Shown: one piece after another, positions 48,881 through 59,940 of the stretch
How the letters are laid out: each line of letters opens with the position of its first letter
Numbering within the stretch: the stretch's first letter is position 1
DNA from: Saururus chinensis
Taxonomy: Eukaryota > Streptophyta > Magnoliopsida > Piperales > Saururaceae
DNA length: 64,000 bases
Reading direction: 5' to 3'
NCBI GenBank assembly: GCA_035235625.1
Contig: CP141142.1
Location: 26,546,995 to 26,610,994, forward strand
Made by a program: the position numbers and the translations under genes
The notes under the pieces: model-generated
Seen by the model: only the letters and a program-made list of their open reading frames with translations
The model's database searches: none
Told to the model about the DNA's origin: nothing

Positions 48881-50463
48881 GACAAAAGGGAAAAAGTAGA
48901 ATGTATAGAGTTTTACCTCATGTCAGTGAAAGAGGGGTGGGGAGGCTAGGACAGTGGTGTTCAAATGTCATCCTGGCCGGGGCTAAATTGCGGCAGTGGG
49001 CTGGAGGCCATTCTGCTGGCATCAACGGCAGATTGGGCAAAAATCGAAGAAGAGCTCACCAAGTCAAAATGGGAACAAAGGGGGAAAAGGGGCAGACAGC
49101 CAGTGGGTCAAGGCTAGGGTGGTGGTGGTGGTGTCACCACGCTGAGGTCGACAGGGTGGAAGGCTGCAGCCAGAGGTGGCGCCGCCACCAGCTTCACAAA
49201 CGGAACAGGCAGTCCCCTTCCTCTATTTTGCCCGCGGGTCAAGCGCATTGAGGCACACCTGATCCGTTTTTTTATATTTTTATATTTTTTTCGTTAAAGT
49301 GTTATAAAAATTGTCGATGGCTCCTTTCAAATAATTTTGAGTTTGATCTTCATCTTCTAACTGAGGGAGATGCCAGTATGAGATCCATTGCAGAAGTCCC
49401 AATTGGTGGCTGCATTGGTTGACCCCATAGTATAGTTGGCAATCTCATTCTTCGAGTTGAAGCAGGGAAGAAGGTGAGTGTTGGCACACCTAGTATTTAA
49501 TGTTGAGCTCAAAGAGGTGATCAACATGAATCTAGGAAAATTGAACAACTTTCTTATCGATCAAAGGAGAGAATAAGTCATCTGATGGGTCAGGTTAGGA
49601 GAGAGAAAGGAGTACCGCCAAGGCCTTCTCTTGATCAGTTTCCTTATCATTAAAGGGATTCACCCAAGGGCTTAGGTAAGAAAGGTTTCCCGGGGAGGAG
49701 GTCTCTGAGGAATACACTGAGGGGGAATTATTCCTATAACCACATTTGAAGCAGTCAGAAGGGACAATTAAAGTTGTCAGTAATAGGGCGACCTTTGGCC
49801 GTATTGTTAACAATTTAAAATTTTCAACTTGCTCAGGGAAGGAACTCAAAAGATGGCCACGTGGTGGGCCCACTTCTATTATGGATCTAAAAGAAAAAAG
49901 AGACACTCATCTAGGGTGGCCGCTAGCAAGGTATGATGGCTCGCACCCCTTTAACAGGACTAAGCTATCATCACTCCGAGGGCCCACAGGCAGGCCAGAA
50001 TAAGAGGCTCGAGCCCACCCTGGGTCAAAGCCCCGGGTTTCACCAAGCAAGGGCACTTTCCTTGTGTGGCCTTCTTTTGGAAACATCCACCTCTTAAGGT
50101 TTCTTCCTCCCACACCTGCCGCCACCCGGCCTTGCTCACTCTTGGGTTACTACGTCTGGATTAGGAACAAATGTGTGTGTTTCTGGCTCCTGCGTCTCCT
50201 AAAGGGCCTCCAAAGTTTGTCCGGTATAATATTGGTCAACCTTTGGGGTACCTTTCCTCTTGGCCGCTATTTGTACTTAGTCATCACATTCTTATTAGGA
50301 AGATTCCTAGGAAGAACCTAGTACTAGGAGAAGTTCGAACCTAGTACTAGGAGAAGTTCTGGATGCATCCTTTCATTAACAGAGATGGATTGGCTTCGGT
50401 TGACCTTCTTATTATCAGAATATTTGAAAAAGCTTTGATTCCAACAAGCTCGTGACGAGGTAG
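48881..50463. other. Unassigned, GC-richer block
   Basis: The segments 48900-49260 and 49600-50330 are clearly richer in G and C than their surroundings and carry several open frames on both strands (up to about 116 codons). None shows a domain that I recognise. A tandem pair of 22-bp units (GAACCTAGTACTAGGAGAAGTT) lies at about 50313-50357. It may be the interior of an unrecognised transposon. Confidence 0.4.
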
Positions 50464-51392
50464 CACTACAATAAGTTTAGCCATTTGTAATAAATTAATT
50501 TATCGTAAAAGATATTAATTTCATCGCAAAAGAAATTTTGTGACGAAAAAAAAATTCATCCCGTAATTGTTGCAAAAGGCTTGTCTTAAAAGGTTTTTGC
50601 AACAAAATTAATTTTGTCCTAAAAGGTATACATTTGCGACAATATTATTTGTCACAAAAGATAAATTTTTTTGTCACAAATTCCTATAATTATATTTGGA
50701 TAAACCCCAAAAAATTTTGTCACAAAAAAATAAATAATTAAAAAATAGTTTTCTATTTGGGACAAAATAAATTTATTGCAATTTTTTTTTTAGAATTATA
50801 AATTTGTAGTATTTGCAACAATAATTAATTATTCTAAAATGAGAACATATATTTGCCACAAATATATTTGTCCCAAAAACTACTTTTGATTTATTGTCTT
50901 TAGTTTTTGCGACAAATTGTTTTGTCCCAAAATATATGTGCAAGACTATTTGGGACAAAAAAAGTTCGTTGCAAAAGCATTTGAAATTTGAAAAATAAAA
51001 TTTCTTGTAAAAAATAAATTTAAAAAAATTAATAAAATTTCAAGTTAAACTTAAACTTAAATATTGCCACTTCCACAAAAAAGCTCAACATTGATATTAG
51101 ACTTATGGAATTCCCATATTTATATCAAACATATGCATTAGGGCAGGGCATAGGATATTAATTTAAGCTTACATTAACATTTTCTTTTTAGTTTCTTTCA
51201 AAATAAATGAAACAATTCCATCCCTGACTAGAGATGTAAATTTATAGTAAAATAGCCAAATTACAAATCATGTTACCTAAAAGGAAATAAAAGCTTCATC
51301 CAGACAAATCAAGAATATACACTTATATAAACTAAATTTGAAGAACCAATAAATGGATTTGGAAGGAGTAAATTGATATATAAAATTGAGTC

Positions 51393-51521
51393 CTATTGAA
51401 GTGCTTCTGCAATAACTTCCTGTTGTAGTGCTTCTGCAATAACTTCCTGTTGTAGTACTTATGCTAAGCCACGTAGTCCATATTTACTTGCTGAATAAGC
51501 TGTATAACCATAAATACCCAC
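51393..51521 (-). pseudogene. 3-ketodihydrosphingosine reductase (TSC10-type) exon fragment
   Basis: After a splice-acceptor-like CTTTTTTAG, the minus strand reads [20 protein letters not shown] and then VLQQEVIAEALQ. This closely matches the TSC10/KDSR segment [28 protein letters not shown], including the short-chain dehydrogenase Y-x-x-x-K catalytic motif. TSC10 reduces 3-ketodihydrosphingosine with NADPH in the endoplasmic reticulum for sphingolipid synthesis. Here only one exon is recognisable. It is broken by a stop after GLRGLA and by a perfect 27-bp tandem duplication (51408-51434 and 51435-51461) repeating EALQQEVIA. The NADPH-binding N-terminus and the C-terminal part are absent. It is a captured, dead fragment. 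Confidence 0.78.
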
Positions 51522-53070
51522 CTAAAAAAGCAAAGAAAATTGTTAAGAGGATAATTATATACATATATTATTAATAGAATAAAAGACAGAATTTTCGTGT
51601 CCTTAAAGAACCGTATATTATTGATGACTGTCCTTCCAGTAGAAATTGATGGGCGGTTACTCCAATACAATATGTTAAGGTATGTTTAGTGTGAACCTAG
51701 TCATGTACAATGTACCATTAGCTTGGAAGATGACAAGACATAGAAGAACTTTGCTAGAGAAAGCATTCTCAAAGATAAACATTCTTTCAAAATGAGTAAT
51801 GCATCATTGTAATTCTCTTCCAAAATGAGTGAGCTCAAAGAAATTGATTCATTGTTCACTTGTGCAAAAAAACCAGCGGCCATCACTTCTTGTTCCTCAC
51901 AACTGTTGTAGCAGTATCATATTGATACCAACGAAAAAAACAATATCCATATCGATGTGTTGTACTAACCCGAGCTAAAATGCCCATTAAATATGAGAGA
52001 CATTTGCTTGCCCTATGAAACTTTGTTGCATAGCAGTAGGAACCCTAAATGCTTAAAACTAATTAAGTTTCACTGATACTATTAACTTAAGTGTCCTGAT
52101 TTAAAAAGTAACTTATAGCCCAAATCATTTGCTACCAAATATGAGATATACCTGAAGAACAAAGATATGCAATGTTGAATCTCTTGCACTCCTTGTGTTC
52201 TGTATTAACCCACAGACAACAAGGAAACTTAGTCCATAAAATTATTTAAGCTAAATATGTTTTACCCAAACATACATCAAGAGGAAGGGAGACAACTAGA
52301 CAATAATGCTACAATATCTGGGTCCTTGCCACTCTCATCTATGCCTAAGTGCAGTTATCTGTAGTAAGTGACATTGATCCTATATCACCAATTGTCTTTA
52401 GCCATATTCAAAATGACTATAAAGAACCAGGTCAGGGTATACTGGCACGATTTCATGCAGTTATGCTGGATGTGCTTCTTGACGCAACCATCTCAAGGAA
52501 AAAAATAAGCAGATGAAGTTTCAGAAAAGCTCTTCTGAAGGACCAATAATCATGGTAATAAAAAAAGATAAAGGAGAAATGACTCATCGGGAGCCAAATC
52601 ACAAGATCATGTTTCCAGGAATATAATATGGGTTCAATATTACTAATTGATCGACATTGCACAAAACACACATCAAACTTCTTACATGCAATAAATCATA
52701 GAAGGTTTATGTACAGTCAATGTTAGAGATGAAAAGCACAATAATAAGTACAATGTTTAGAAGAAGAATGCCCTGCAACAGAAATTGCCACGTCAGCCAA
52801 AAATGGGCCACAGAAAGTAATGCAATCGGTGAAATGTAAGCAAAACTAGTTCAAGAAGAACTCTTATGACAGAAAGAGGCAAAAGCAGAAACACAAAATA
52901 TATCAGCCATACTGAACTTTCAATGTAAAATGGAAAAATCTATATCAAGGGTACTAGCAGGAAACTGGAAACAGAAAATAACACTGGTTTCATTTTTCAA
53001 ATATGGAAAAAAAATCAATTAATATATAAGATCTGGAAAAAAAATCTGTATGAACTTTGAAGCTCACGAC
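51522..53070. other. Captured or filler sequence between the two gene fragments
   Basis: AT-rich, intron-like sequence. A minus-strand frame at 51701-51900 reads EQEVMAAGFFAQVNNESISLSSLILEENYNDALLILKE; it looks like real coding but I cannot assign it. The catalytic exons of uracil-DNA glycosylase (DPYHGPGQA and later motifs) are not found here. Confidence 0.4.
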
Positions 53071-53750
53071 CTGCCCAATGATCACGACCTTTACTGGATG
53101 AAAGGGAGTTGAGTTAAGTGCATTGAAGATCAGAAACGGAGGTGGGTAAATCGGGGAACTGCCTTCCACCTCCCGTTCTACAAACCTACACAGATTCTTC
53201 GCATACGGCTTCTGAAGCTCCCCCGGCAGTATCTCCAGCCATATCTTCTCCACTAATAACTCCTCTAGCTTCACATAACCCGACCCTTCAGCTGCCAAAC
53301 ACCCACAAGAGAAAAAAAATTTGCAAATCAACGACCGATCATTGCCCAAGTGGATATTTGGATAAACTGATTTGATTCTTGCAGAGTGTCAAAGAGATGT
53401 CATTTTTACAAATATAAGGGGCCGGAAAGGAGCAAGGGAAAGGGTAATGAATAAGGAAAGCACGCATTCATATATACCTCGCGCCTGGGATACTCGTTCA
53501 GTGCAAATCCAAAGGTTCCGCCGTGCAATGGCGAGGGAGCGGTTGATCACGGCGCGCAGCTTCTGCTCCGGGATGGGGATCGAACCGGAATCCAACAGGG
53601 CGCCATCGGAGGAATGGCTTCCTCCATCGGAGGGAGGGGAACTGCAGAGGGAGGACACGGAGGGCTTGGAGGCCAATGCATTGGAGGAGCAGGGGAGGGG
53701 CTTCAGGCACTTGGCCGGCTGGAAGAGCTCGCCCAGGACCGGAATTGCAT
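53071..53750 (-). pseudogene. Uracil-DNA glycosylase (UNG) fragment, exons 1-2
   Basis: Exon 1 (53478-53750) reads AIPVLGELFQPAKCLKP...EQKLRAVINRSLAIARRNLWICTERVSQAR. Exon 2 (53071-53291) reads AEGSGYVKLEELLVEKIWLEILPGELQKPYAKNLCRFVERE...IYPPPFLIFNALNSTPFHPVKVVIIGQ. Together they match the N-terminal half of plant UNG, which excises uracil from DNA in base-excision repair; ELFQPAK corresponds to the N-terminal QPAKRLK segment. Intron 1 (53292-53477) has GT/AG borders and a phase-1 junction giving QAR-AEG. The fragment stops at IIGQ, just before the catalytic D-P-Y-H, followed by a GT donor. The only ATG at the expected start (53748-53750) is out of frame by one base, as if ATGGCA had become ATGCA. 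Otherwise exons 1 and 2 are open. No later exons were found. Confidence 0.87.
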
Positions 53751-53810
53751 GGTGAGAGGGGGGTGGGGAGGGGCGGAATTGTTTCAGCGGGAAAGAGTGA
53801 GGGGAGGGAG

Positions 53811-54745
53811 CAGGGTCGGCTCAACATATTTTGAGGCCATTCAAATGTGAATTATATATTTAATATATTAATATGGTTGGTGCCAAAAAAAAGTTTTAAT
53901 ATAATTAGTAAATAAAAAATAGTCATCATTCAATTATTAACCTCAACTTAAGCTTCTTGTGTACTTTTTTATTACTTGTAAAAAATTTATCAAGAGCTCT
54001 ATTTTTAAATTATATTGATTTATCAATTATTTCTAATGTACTTAATATTCTGATTCAAATTATTCATTAAACTTATTTATTATTATTAAAATATATATAA
54101 CCAAATGAAGAACCTTGACAATGAAAAAGTATACTTAGAAATAAAAATAATATAAAAATTAAAAAAAATTAATATATAAATATGCATCATAGTACATTGT
54201 GCCCACAACAGTTAATCAGGTTATTGAAAATCCGTTTGCCTCATTTTTATGTGGATTGTTTTATCCAAACAATGTAGACAAAAAGTATATAGGCTTTGTG
54301 TTGAGCACATATGAATGAGATTTAAATAGAATTCTAAATATTATAGAATTATATAATTTGGTAGATTGACACTTTATCTTTGATAATTAAAAGAAATAAG
54401 AGAAGAACAATTGAGTAATTCCTACAAAGAGGAAAGGTGCACTTGAGTTGGGTTTGGGTGTAGTACATACTAAGGGTAAAATGATAACCATTATGTTAAA
54501 TGGTAATTATAATTTTACTTAAATTTATAAAAAAATAATATAAACAAGCCCATGTAAGTGGTAATTTCTGGTAATCAAGAAGCCCACTCAATAGGCCTTT
54601 ATCATTATCTCAAATATAAATATTAGGGGCTTTGCATCTTGCATCTTTTATTTTCTCCTTCTCATAAGAGACCACAATATGGGGCCTTGTCTTTTGATGA
54701 GGCCTTAGGCAATTGCCTAAGTGGCCTAAGCCTAAAGCCGGCCCT
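53811..54745. mobile_element. hAT-type non-autonomous transposon
   Basis: The ends CAGGGTCGGCT and AGCCGGCCCTG form an inverted repeat of the hAT CAGGG class. The flanks GGAGGGAG and AGAGGGAG are an 8-bp target duplication with one mismatch. The 935-bp AT-rich interior has no transposase. A perfect 16-bp palindrome, TTAGGCAATTGCCTAA, lies at 54705-54720. It inserted about 60 bp upstream of the UNG start inside CACTA 2, so it is younger than the capture or came along with the donor gene. Confidence 0.85.
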
Positions 54746-54753
54746 GAGAGGGA

Positions 54754-55198
54754 GAGGAAAAGGTGGGATCATCAGCAACGACCTTAATTGACCTGTTGAT
54801 AAATTTATAGAGATGGTCATCATAGAGTGACCATCGCTAATAAGAGTTTATTAGCAATGGTTGTTCGAGTTGGCAAATGCAGATCAAATTTTCTACAACG
54901 GTCTTTGCTAGTTGTTTAAGTATTCATTTTTGTAATTAGTGTAAAAAACTATTTTACACTAGAGTATTATCAAATTTTGCACTCTCACTTGAAGTGTGAT
55001 CATTTGTAAATCATCAAATGCATAAATAAATGAGAGAAATAGGCAAATAACTTGAAAATATTACATTGTATATTAAATTATATATATAACATTATATAAT
55101 TATTTATCATTTCATAAATATTAATCATTTGTTAAACATCACATATTGTATGGAAAATATTAATCAATCAATTTATGTATTTATATTTTTAACACAAT

Positions 55199-55200
<2 letters not shown>
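54754..55200. other. Spacer with TTAGCAATGG-type short repeats
   Basis: 54775-54925 contains GACCATCGCTAATAA and TTAGCAATGG motifs resembling those at 24600-24690, perhaps a small CACTA fragment. The rest is AT-rich with nothing recognised. Confidence 0.4.

Positions 55201-55202
<2 letters not shown>

Positions 55203-55274
<72 letters not shown>
55203..55274. repeat. (TA)n microsatellite
   Basis: An uninterrupted TA run of about 72 bp inside CACTA 2. A CA/CG-rich dinucleotide patch follows at 55316-55355. Confidence 0.97.
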
Positions 55275-55275
<1 letters not shown>

Positions 55276-56558
55276 CTTATTATATCCTAAATATGGTATA
55301 TGGTTCTACATAACAAACACACACACGCGCATGCACACGTGCACACACACATACACATATATAACTATTATATAATTTTAAAAAATATATAAAAGTTTTG
55401 ATTTTTTTTAAAATACTACCAACAATGTGTATGGAAATTTATTGAAAATAAGCATAATAAAGTCTTGAAAAATATATACATACATAATATTTTTATATTT
55501 TGTTAATATAGTGAGAAACCTATTTGAAAAAATTATTATTAACATTAACTATTTTTTATTTTAACAATAAAAATTTGAAAAACTATTTGCTATGATTTTT
55601 AAAATTAGTTGTAAATAAATCCTATTTGCCACAAACTAGCCAACTTGTTACAAAAGGTGTATATTTTTTGCTAGAAATTTCTTAATTTCTCTCAAATAGA
55701 TAGTTAGATTGTTTTACCATTTTTTTTCTTTCAAATAAAATAAAATGGTTCCCATTTGGGACACATTTTGAATTTCGTTACAACAATCGATACTATTTGC
55801 CACAAAACTAGTTATCATCTCAAATAATTAGATAGTATATGCGACAATTTAAATTTGTTGTTTCAAATACTCTCTTATTGTTTCAAAGTATATCCTTTTG
55901 GGACGAATTTCAAAATTCATCCCAAAATATAACTTTTAGGGACAAATACTCATTTTTGGGAAAACGTTTATTTGTAGAGCTTTTGCAATGACTACTTAAA
56001 GTTGTTGCAAAAAAAATTGAAAAAAAATATTACTAGAAAAATATTAATGAAAAATTATTTGGGACAAATTGGAATTTTATTGCTAAAAACTTACACCTTT
56101 TGCAACAAAATGAATATTTGTTGCAAACAAACTTGACATTTTGCAATGAAATCTTATTTGTTGCAAAAAGTGGGTTGTATTTGCAACAAAGTGGAAAATG
56201 CATCCCAAAAAAGTAAGTTTTAGCCACAAACAAACCCATTTGTCACAAAAAACCTCACATTTTGTAAGTGTATAGAATTTTTGCAATAAATTCCTAAATT
56301 GTCCCAAAAGGCATACTATTAGTGACAAAATCTTGTTTGTTGCAAAAAAATTTATTCTAAAAGGGTTTTTTTGTTGTATTGTAGTTGGGAATAAAATGAA
56401 TAAGAGCTCTAAGATCAGCTGCTATTGGACTTCTATCATATCATATCATATCATATCATTTGTGTCTCTGTTATAATACTGCAATTATAAATGGTTTGAA
56501 TTGAATAAAACTTAGAAATAAATTAGAAATATTTTAAGGCTATACACCTAATTTTTCT

Positions 56559-56632
56559 GCGATTGTAGTTCAATCGGTCAGAGCACTGCCATGTCAAGGC
56601 AGAAGTTGCGGGTTCGAGCCATGTCAATCATG
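56559..56632 (+). tRNA. Organelle-type trnD-GUC relic
   Basis: A 74-nt cloverleaf-like segment close to plastid trnD-GUC as I remember it (about 11 differences). The anticodon arm CTGCC-ATGTCAA-GGCAG is perfectly paired with anticodon GTC, and the T arm keeps GGGTTCGAGCC. The acceptor stem is damaged (one C-A mismatch, one G-T pair) and the T stem has one mismatch. The flanks do not look like plastid DNA. It is most likely a very short plastid- or mitochondrion-derived insertion and probably not functional as a nuclear tRNA. Confidence 0.72.
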
Positions 56633-56707
56633 ACATGCGCTGGCAAGTTTAGCAGAAGCCTTGACTCTTGGTCCAAACCAATCCATGCAAATAAGAGTAG
56701 AAGAATG

Positions 56708-57260
56708 TGTTAGAAGTGGGTTTAGATTATATGGGTTAAGCCCATATAATTTATATTGGTTAAACCTTAGTTGGGTATGGTATATATGAGTTAAGCCCAT
56801 ATTATTTATGAGGGTCAAGCCGATATTATTTATGAGGGTCAAGCTCATATGGGTGGAGAGCCCAAACCCACTTTTATTGTGAATGAGAATCAAACATGTG
56901 AATTTGATGAAGGATTGAATAGTTCCACATCGCCTAGAAAAATGTGATGATGTTAGTATATAAGGCACAAGTTTGGCCTTTCAAGTTAGGTCATTGGGAC
57001 ACCCCACTTTTGTGGGAGAGTTATATGCTGGACCCATGCACTTTGGTAGACTAACCCACACATGTGAGACACCGATGTTTGGCTGGCTCGGTTCGGTTTG
57101 GTCTCACAGCCGGCCGAGTTGGGTTAGGTCAACAAGAGTATTATTTTTGGGATAAATTTATTTGGTTTGGTTTTTTTTAACCCAAATCAATTTAATTTGG
57201 TTTTCTCTGACCCAAAATGGGTTCTAATTTATTCTCACCAAATTGTGTCCTTTCCTAACA
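56708..57260 (+). mobile_element. Copia-like solo LTR
   Basis: A 553-bp unit with TGTTAG...CTAACA ends, flanked by AATG on both sides (56704-56707 and 57261-57264). It contains a TTCCACATCGCC promoter-type word and a plus-strand TATA box (TATATAAGG, about 56957-56965). Short internal repeats of GGGTTAAGCCCATAT lie at 56735-56850. No coding; a solo LTR. Confidence 0.68.
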
Positions 57261-57784
57261 AATGTTTTCTGTATCATCCTTTTACTGGATTTCCTTCTCT
57301 ATCCTTTTTGTGAAAGCATTCCATATTGTGATTTGCTGCATGTAGGGAGGGCAAATTCTGTCTTAAGGATAGAGCGATTTACTTGATTCTATCATCTTCT
57401 TCCAGTGAGATTTTCTCGTCACAATACTTATAAAGGCACAAAAATAGCGGAATGCATTTTGTTACCTTCAGTATTAGAAGACATTACTACCCTACCTTCA
57501 CGCTCTGTTTCAGTCTATGAAATTGAAAGGACAGACTGGAAGAAACCCTTTGAAATCTGAATGCTCATAAGGTTGGGTCGACGCCCGTCTCCCCCTAAAC
57601 TGTATTTGCAAGTTTCCCCACAAAAAGCTCTCCACGCCTACTCTTAGAATAGAATATCATTACCGACCCATTTCGAGTCTAGATTTTGTCAATCGGTGGT
57701 AGCTTTATCTTCAATTCTTACTTAAGAAGATGACAATAAAGAGGTGATGCTTTTATAGAGGAGGGTAGCTAAGGATGTGGATGA
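57261..57784. other. Unassigned spacer
   Basis: No recognised gene. A minus-strand TATA-like word (CTATAAAAGC, near 57750) is present. Confidence 0.45.
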
Positions 57785-58824
57785 TGTTGGAATGTTCTGT
57801 ATAAAATCCCTAATATCCAACTTTTTATCTTAATAAAATAAATGGAGCAAAGATATCACCAAATAACCAAGCACAACAGATAAAGGGACACAAAAATTTT
57901 AACGTGGAAAACCGCCAAATCGAGGGTAAAAAAACCATGGGGCAAATCAGCCAGTTCAACCAATCCACTATGATTATAAAGTTCAATACAATTATAGTTA
58001 AACCTTCTAAGAGGTTAAATTCTCCTTATTACAGATCAATCCTTTATCACAAAGTTAAACAAAACACAGAATATCGAAAACCTATTGAATCCACCGATAT
58101 GGATTTGACGGAACAATTAATTGAAGATTCAGAACGAATCACAATCAACAATCTTCCTCTTCGCTCCAACCGTAGTCTTCTCTTTCTCTCCCCTTGCGTA
58201 AAAAAGATGTTCCCTTGAAACTCAGAAAAAAACTAATCTAAAAACAAGGATGAAGATGATGAGAGTATCTCCCGTTCCGGTGTTGCTCGCCGGCACAAAA
58301 AAACTCTCATTGCTCCCCTTGGTTTTTTTTATTCTTGCACACAGCAAGAAGTTTCTCTTCTTTGTTTCATTTTGTGCACTCAGGAAAAAAAAATAGGCCT
58401 CTATTTTGTTTTTATCACGTAGACCACACAAAACTGATGGTATGTGATTTTAATGTGCACATTCTGGAATTTTAGCATGAAGGTTTCCTCATGTCTATCA
58501 AAATGCTTGTGGGTGGGGCCCACTCATGGGGTGGACCCCAATCCCGTAGTGCAATCTTCCCTCCAGCCCATGATGGGGACTCACCTTGACACGGAGACTC
58601 AGTGTGAGTCCATGCCGGCCATCTCAAAGAAAAAGTCATGCTTGTCCCTTGGAATTGTCTTGGTCATCATGTCTTACGGATTCCTGTCTGTATGAACTTT
58701 CTCAAGAGACAAATCACAATTCTCCAACACATCCTTGTTCCAATGATATCTTAGATCAATGTGTTTCATCATACTTGGTAAGTGACATTCTTGCTGAAGT
58801 CAAGTGTTCTCTGATTATCACATA
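57785..58824 (-). mobile_element. Ty1/copia remnant: RNase H end and LTR-like sequence
   Basis: Minus-strand pieces at about 58660-58824 read CDNQRTLDFSKNVTYQV, then KHIDLRYHW, then LEKVHTDRNP, matching the copia RNase H motif order (CDNQSA..., KHIDVRYH, and the TDENPADMLTK region). To the left, 57785-58430 resembles a copia LTR (TGTTGGAATG near the left end; TTTTAACGTGGAAAACC near 57900). The element is broken and cut on the right by the family C LTR at 58825, so it is older than that insertion. Confidence 0.6.
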
Positions 58825-59559
58825 TGTAATACCCCGTGTTTCAATTAGGCCTAAACTAATATCTTAGGGATAATTACATAAATTTTTGTTAAGCTTTAAG
58901 GGGTTTAAAGGGATGTAATCCCTTTATATGAATAGAGCTCAAAGTAACGAGGACAACGAATCAAAAAACACGCAAAATAGAGGTTAAGGGACCCACTTTA
59001 AAAGTGCGATATAACCCACCCATGTGGGGTCTAGTTTTAAAGGGCTTGTCAATACGAATCCATTGGTACCAAGAACGCATGATTCCAACTTTGGGATAAA
59101 AAGTTATCTCGTTTTGAAGTTGGAATTATATTTGAATAAAGTAACAATAAAATATTAAAAATATGACATCAACAACACCAGAGTCACACCACACGATCTG
59201 GCCCATCCATGTGACGTGGGCCACTGGATCTGATGGCTCCGATCATGACGCGCTCGGCACGCACGTTCGACGCGCATCCCATGGGCATTGGTGTGCACCG
59301 GCCATGCACGCGGTCCAATGGGCGCGCAACACATGGTGCATGTCCATGTGAGCAAATTCCCTTTCCTTCGTACACTCACACGAAATCTCCTATAAATTCT
59401 CATTTTTGTTCAAACTTCAAGAGGAATTTTTCGGAGTTGTTCCGAGTCTGTTTTCATCCATTTAAAAGGTGTTCATAGCTAATTAAAGGGTGTTCTCCAT
59501 AATGGAAGCATTCATTCCTCGAGTTAACGACTCTATAAGGGAGAAACACTCTGGGACAA

Positions 59560-59940
59560 GAGGAGACTTTGTCCATCGTCTACGAAAGTGTAGAGAGAAA
59601 AGTCTCTTGGTAAGGGGGAGTTTTGTATGTCATCTACAAACGCTTAAGGGGAAAAGTGTCTCCAAGTAAGGGGAAGTTATGTTCGCCATCTACAAACGCA
59701 TAGGGGGAAAAGTGTCTCCAGGTAAGGGGAAATTATGTCCATCATCTACAGATGCATAGGGAGAAAAGTGTCTTTCAGTAAGGGGAGATTATGACAGTCA
59801 CCTTCGGGCTACAACGAGAGAAACGTCCCGGTTTAAAGGGAGTGTGTGTCTGCCACCTTCAAATGTAACGAGAAAGATGTACTGGAGCTTGAGGAGGTTC
59901 TACCTACTATCTCCAGACCTGAAAAGCAAGACGCTATGAG
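59560..59940. repeat. Tandem array in the family C LTR (plus-strand copy)
   Basis: About six units of roughly 56 bp with the word GAAAAGTGTCTCCAGGTAAGGGGA, near 59601, 59656, 59712, 59768 and onward. It is the counterpart of 37300-37790. Confidence 0.8.

Larger units (their letters stand above)
50464..56385. mobile_element. CACTA-type transposon 2 carrying host gene fragments
   Basis: The left end is CACTACAATAAG. The right end, ...TTGTTGTATTGTAGT(T/G), reads AACTACAATACAACA on the other strand, a decayed CACTA end. Subterminal regions of about 550-800 bp (50464-51010 and 55600-56380) are filled with TTTGCGACAAA, TTTGGGACAAA and TTTTGTCCCAAA-type repeats in both orientations. No convincing 3-bp target duplication was found (TAG on the left, TGG on the right). 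The interior contains fragments of two unrelated host genes plus a hAT insertion and no transposase. This is the pattern of a gene-capturing (Pack-type) CACTA element. Confidence 0.65.

Noticed and set aside
52453-52671. 72-codon minus-strand frame as a downstream UNG exon
   Set aside because: It contains none of the DPYHGPGQ, LLWG or HPSP-type glycosylase motifs.
56033-56328. Cys/Phe-rich open frames on the minus strand
   Set aside because: They are generated by the TTTGCGACAAA-type subterminal repeats of CACTA 2.
56559-56632. Functional nuclear tRNA-Asp gene or tRNA-derived SINE
   Set aside because: Acceptor and T stems have mismatches, the sequence is organelle-type, and no SINE body, A-rich tail or flanking duplication is visible.
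59155-59478. Overlapping open frames of 60-80 codons on both strands
   Set aside because: They lie in the GC-richer part of the family C LTR; no domain, and not open in the other family C copies.
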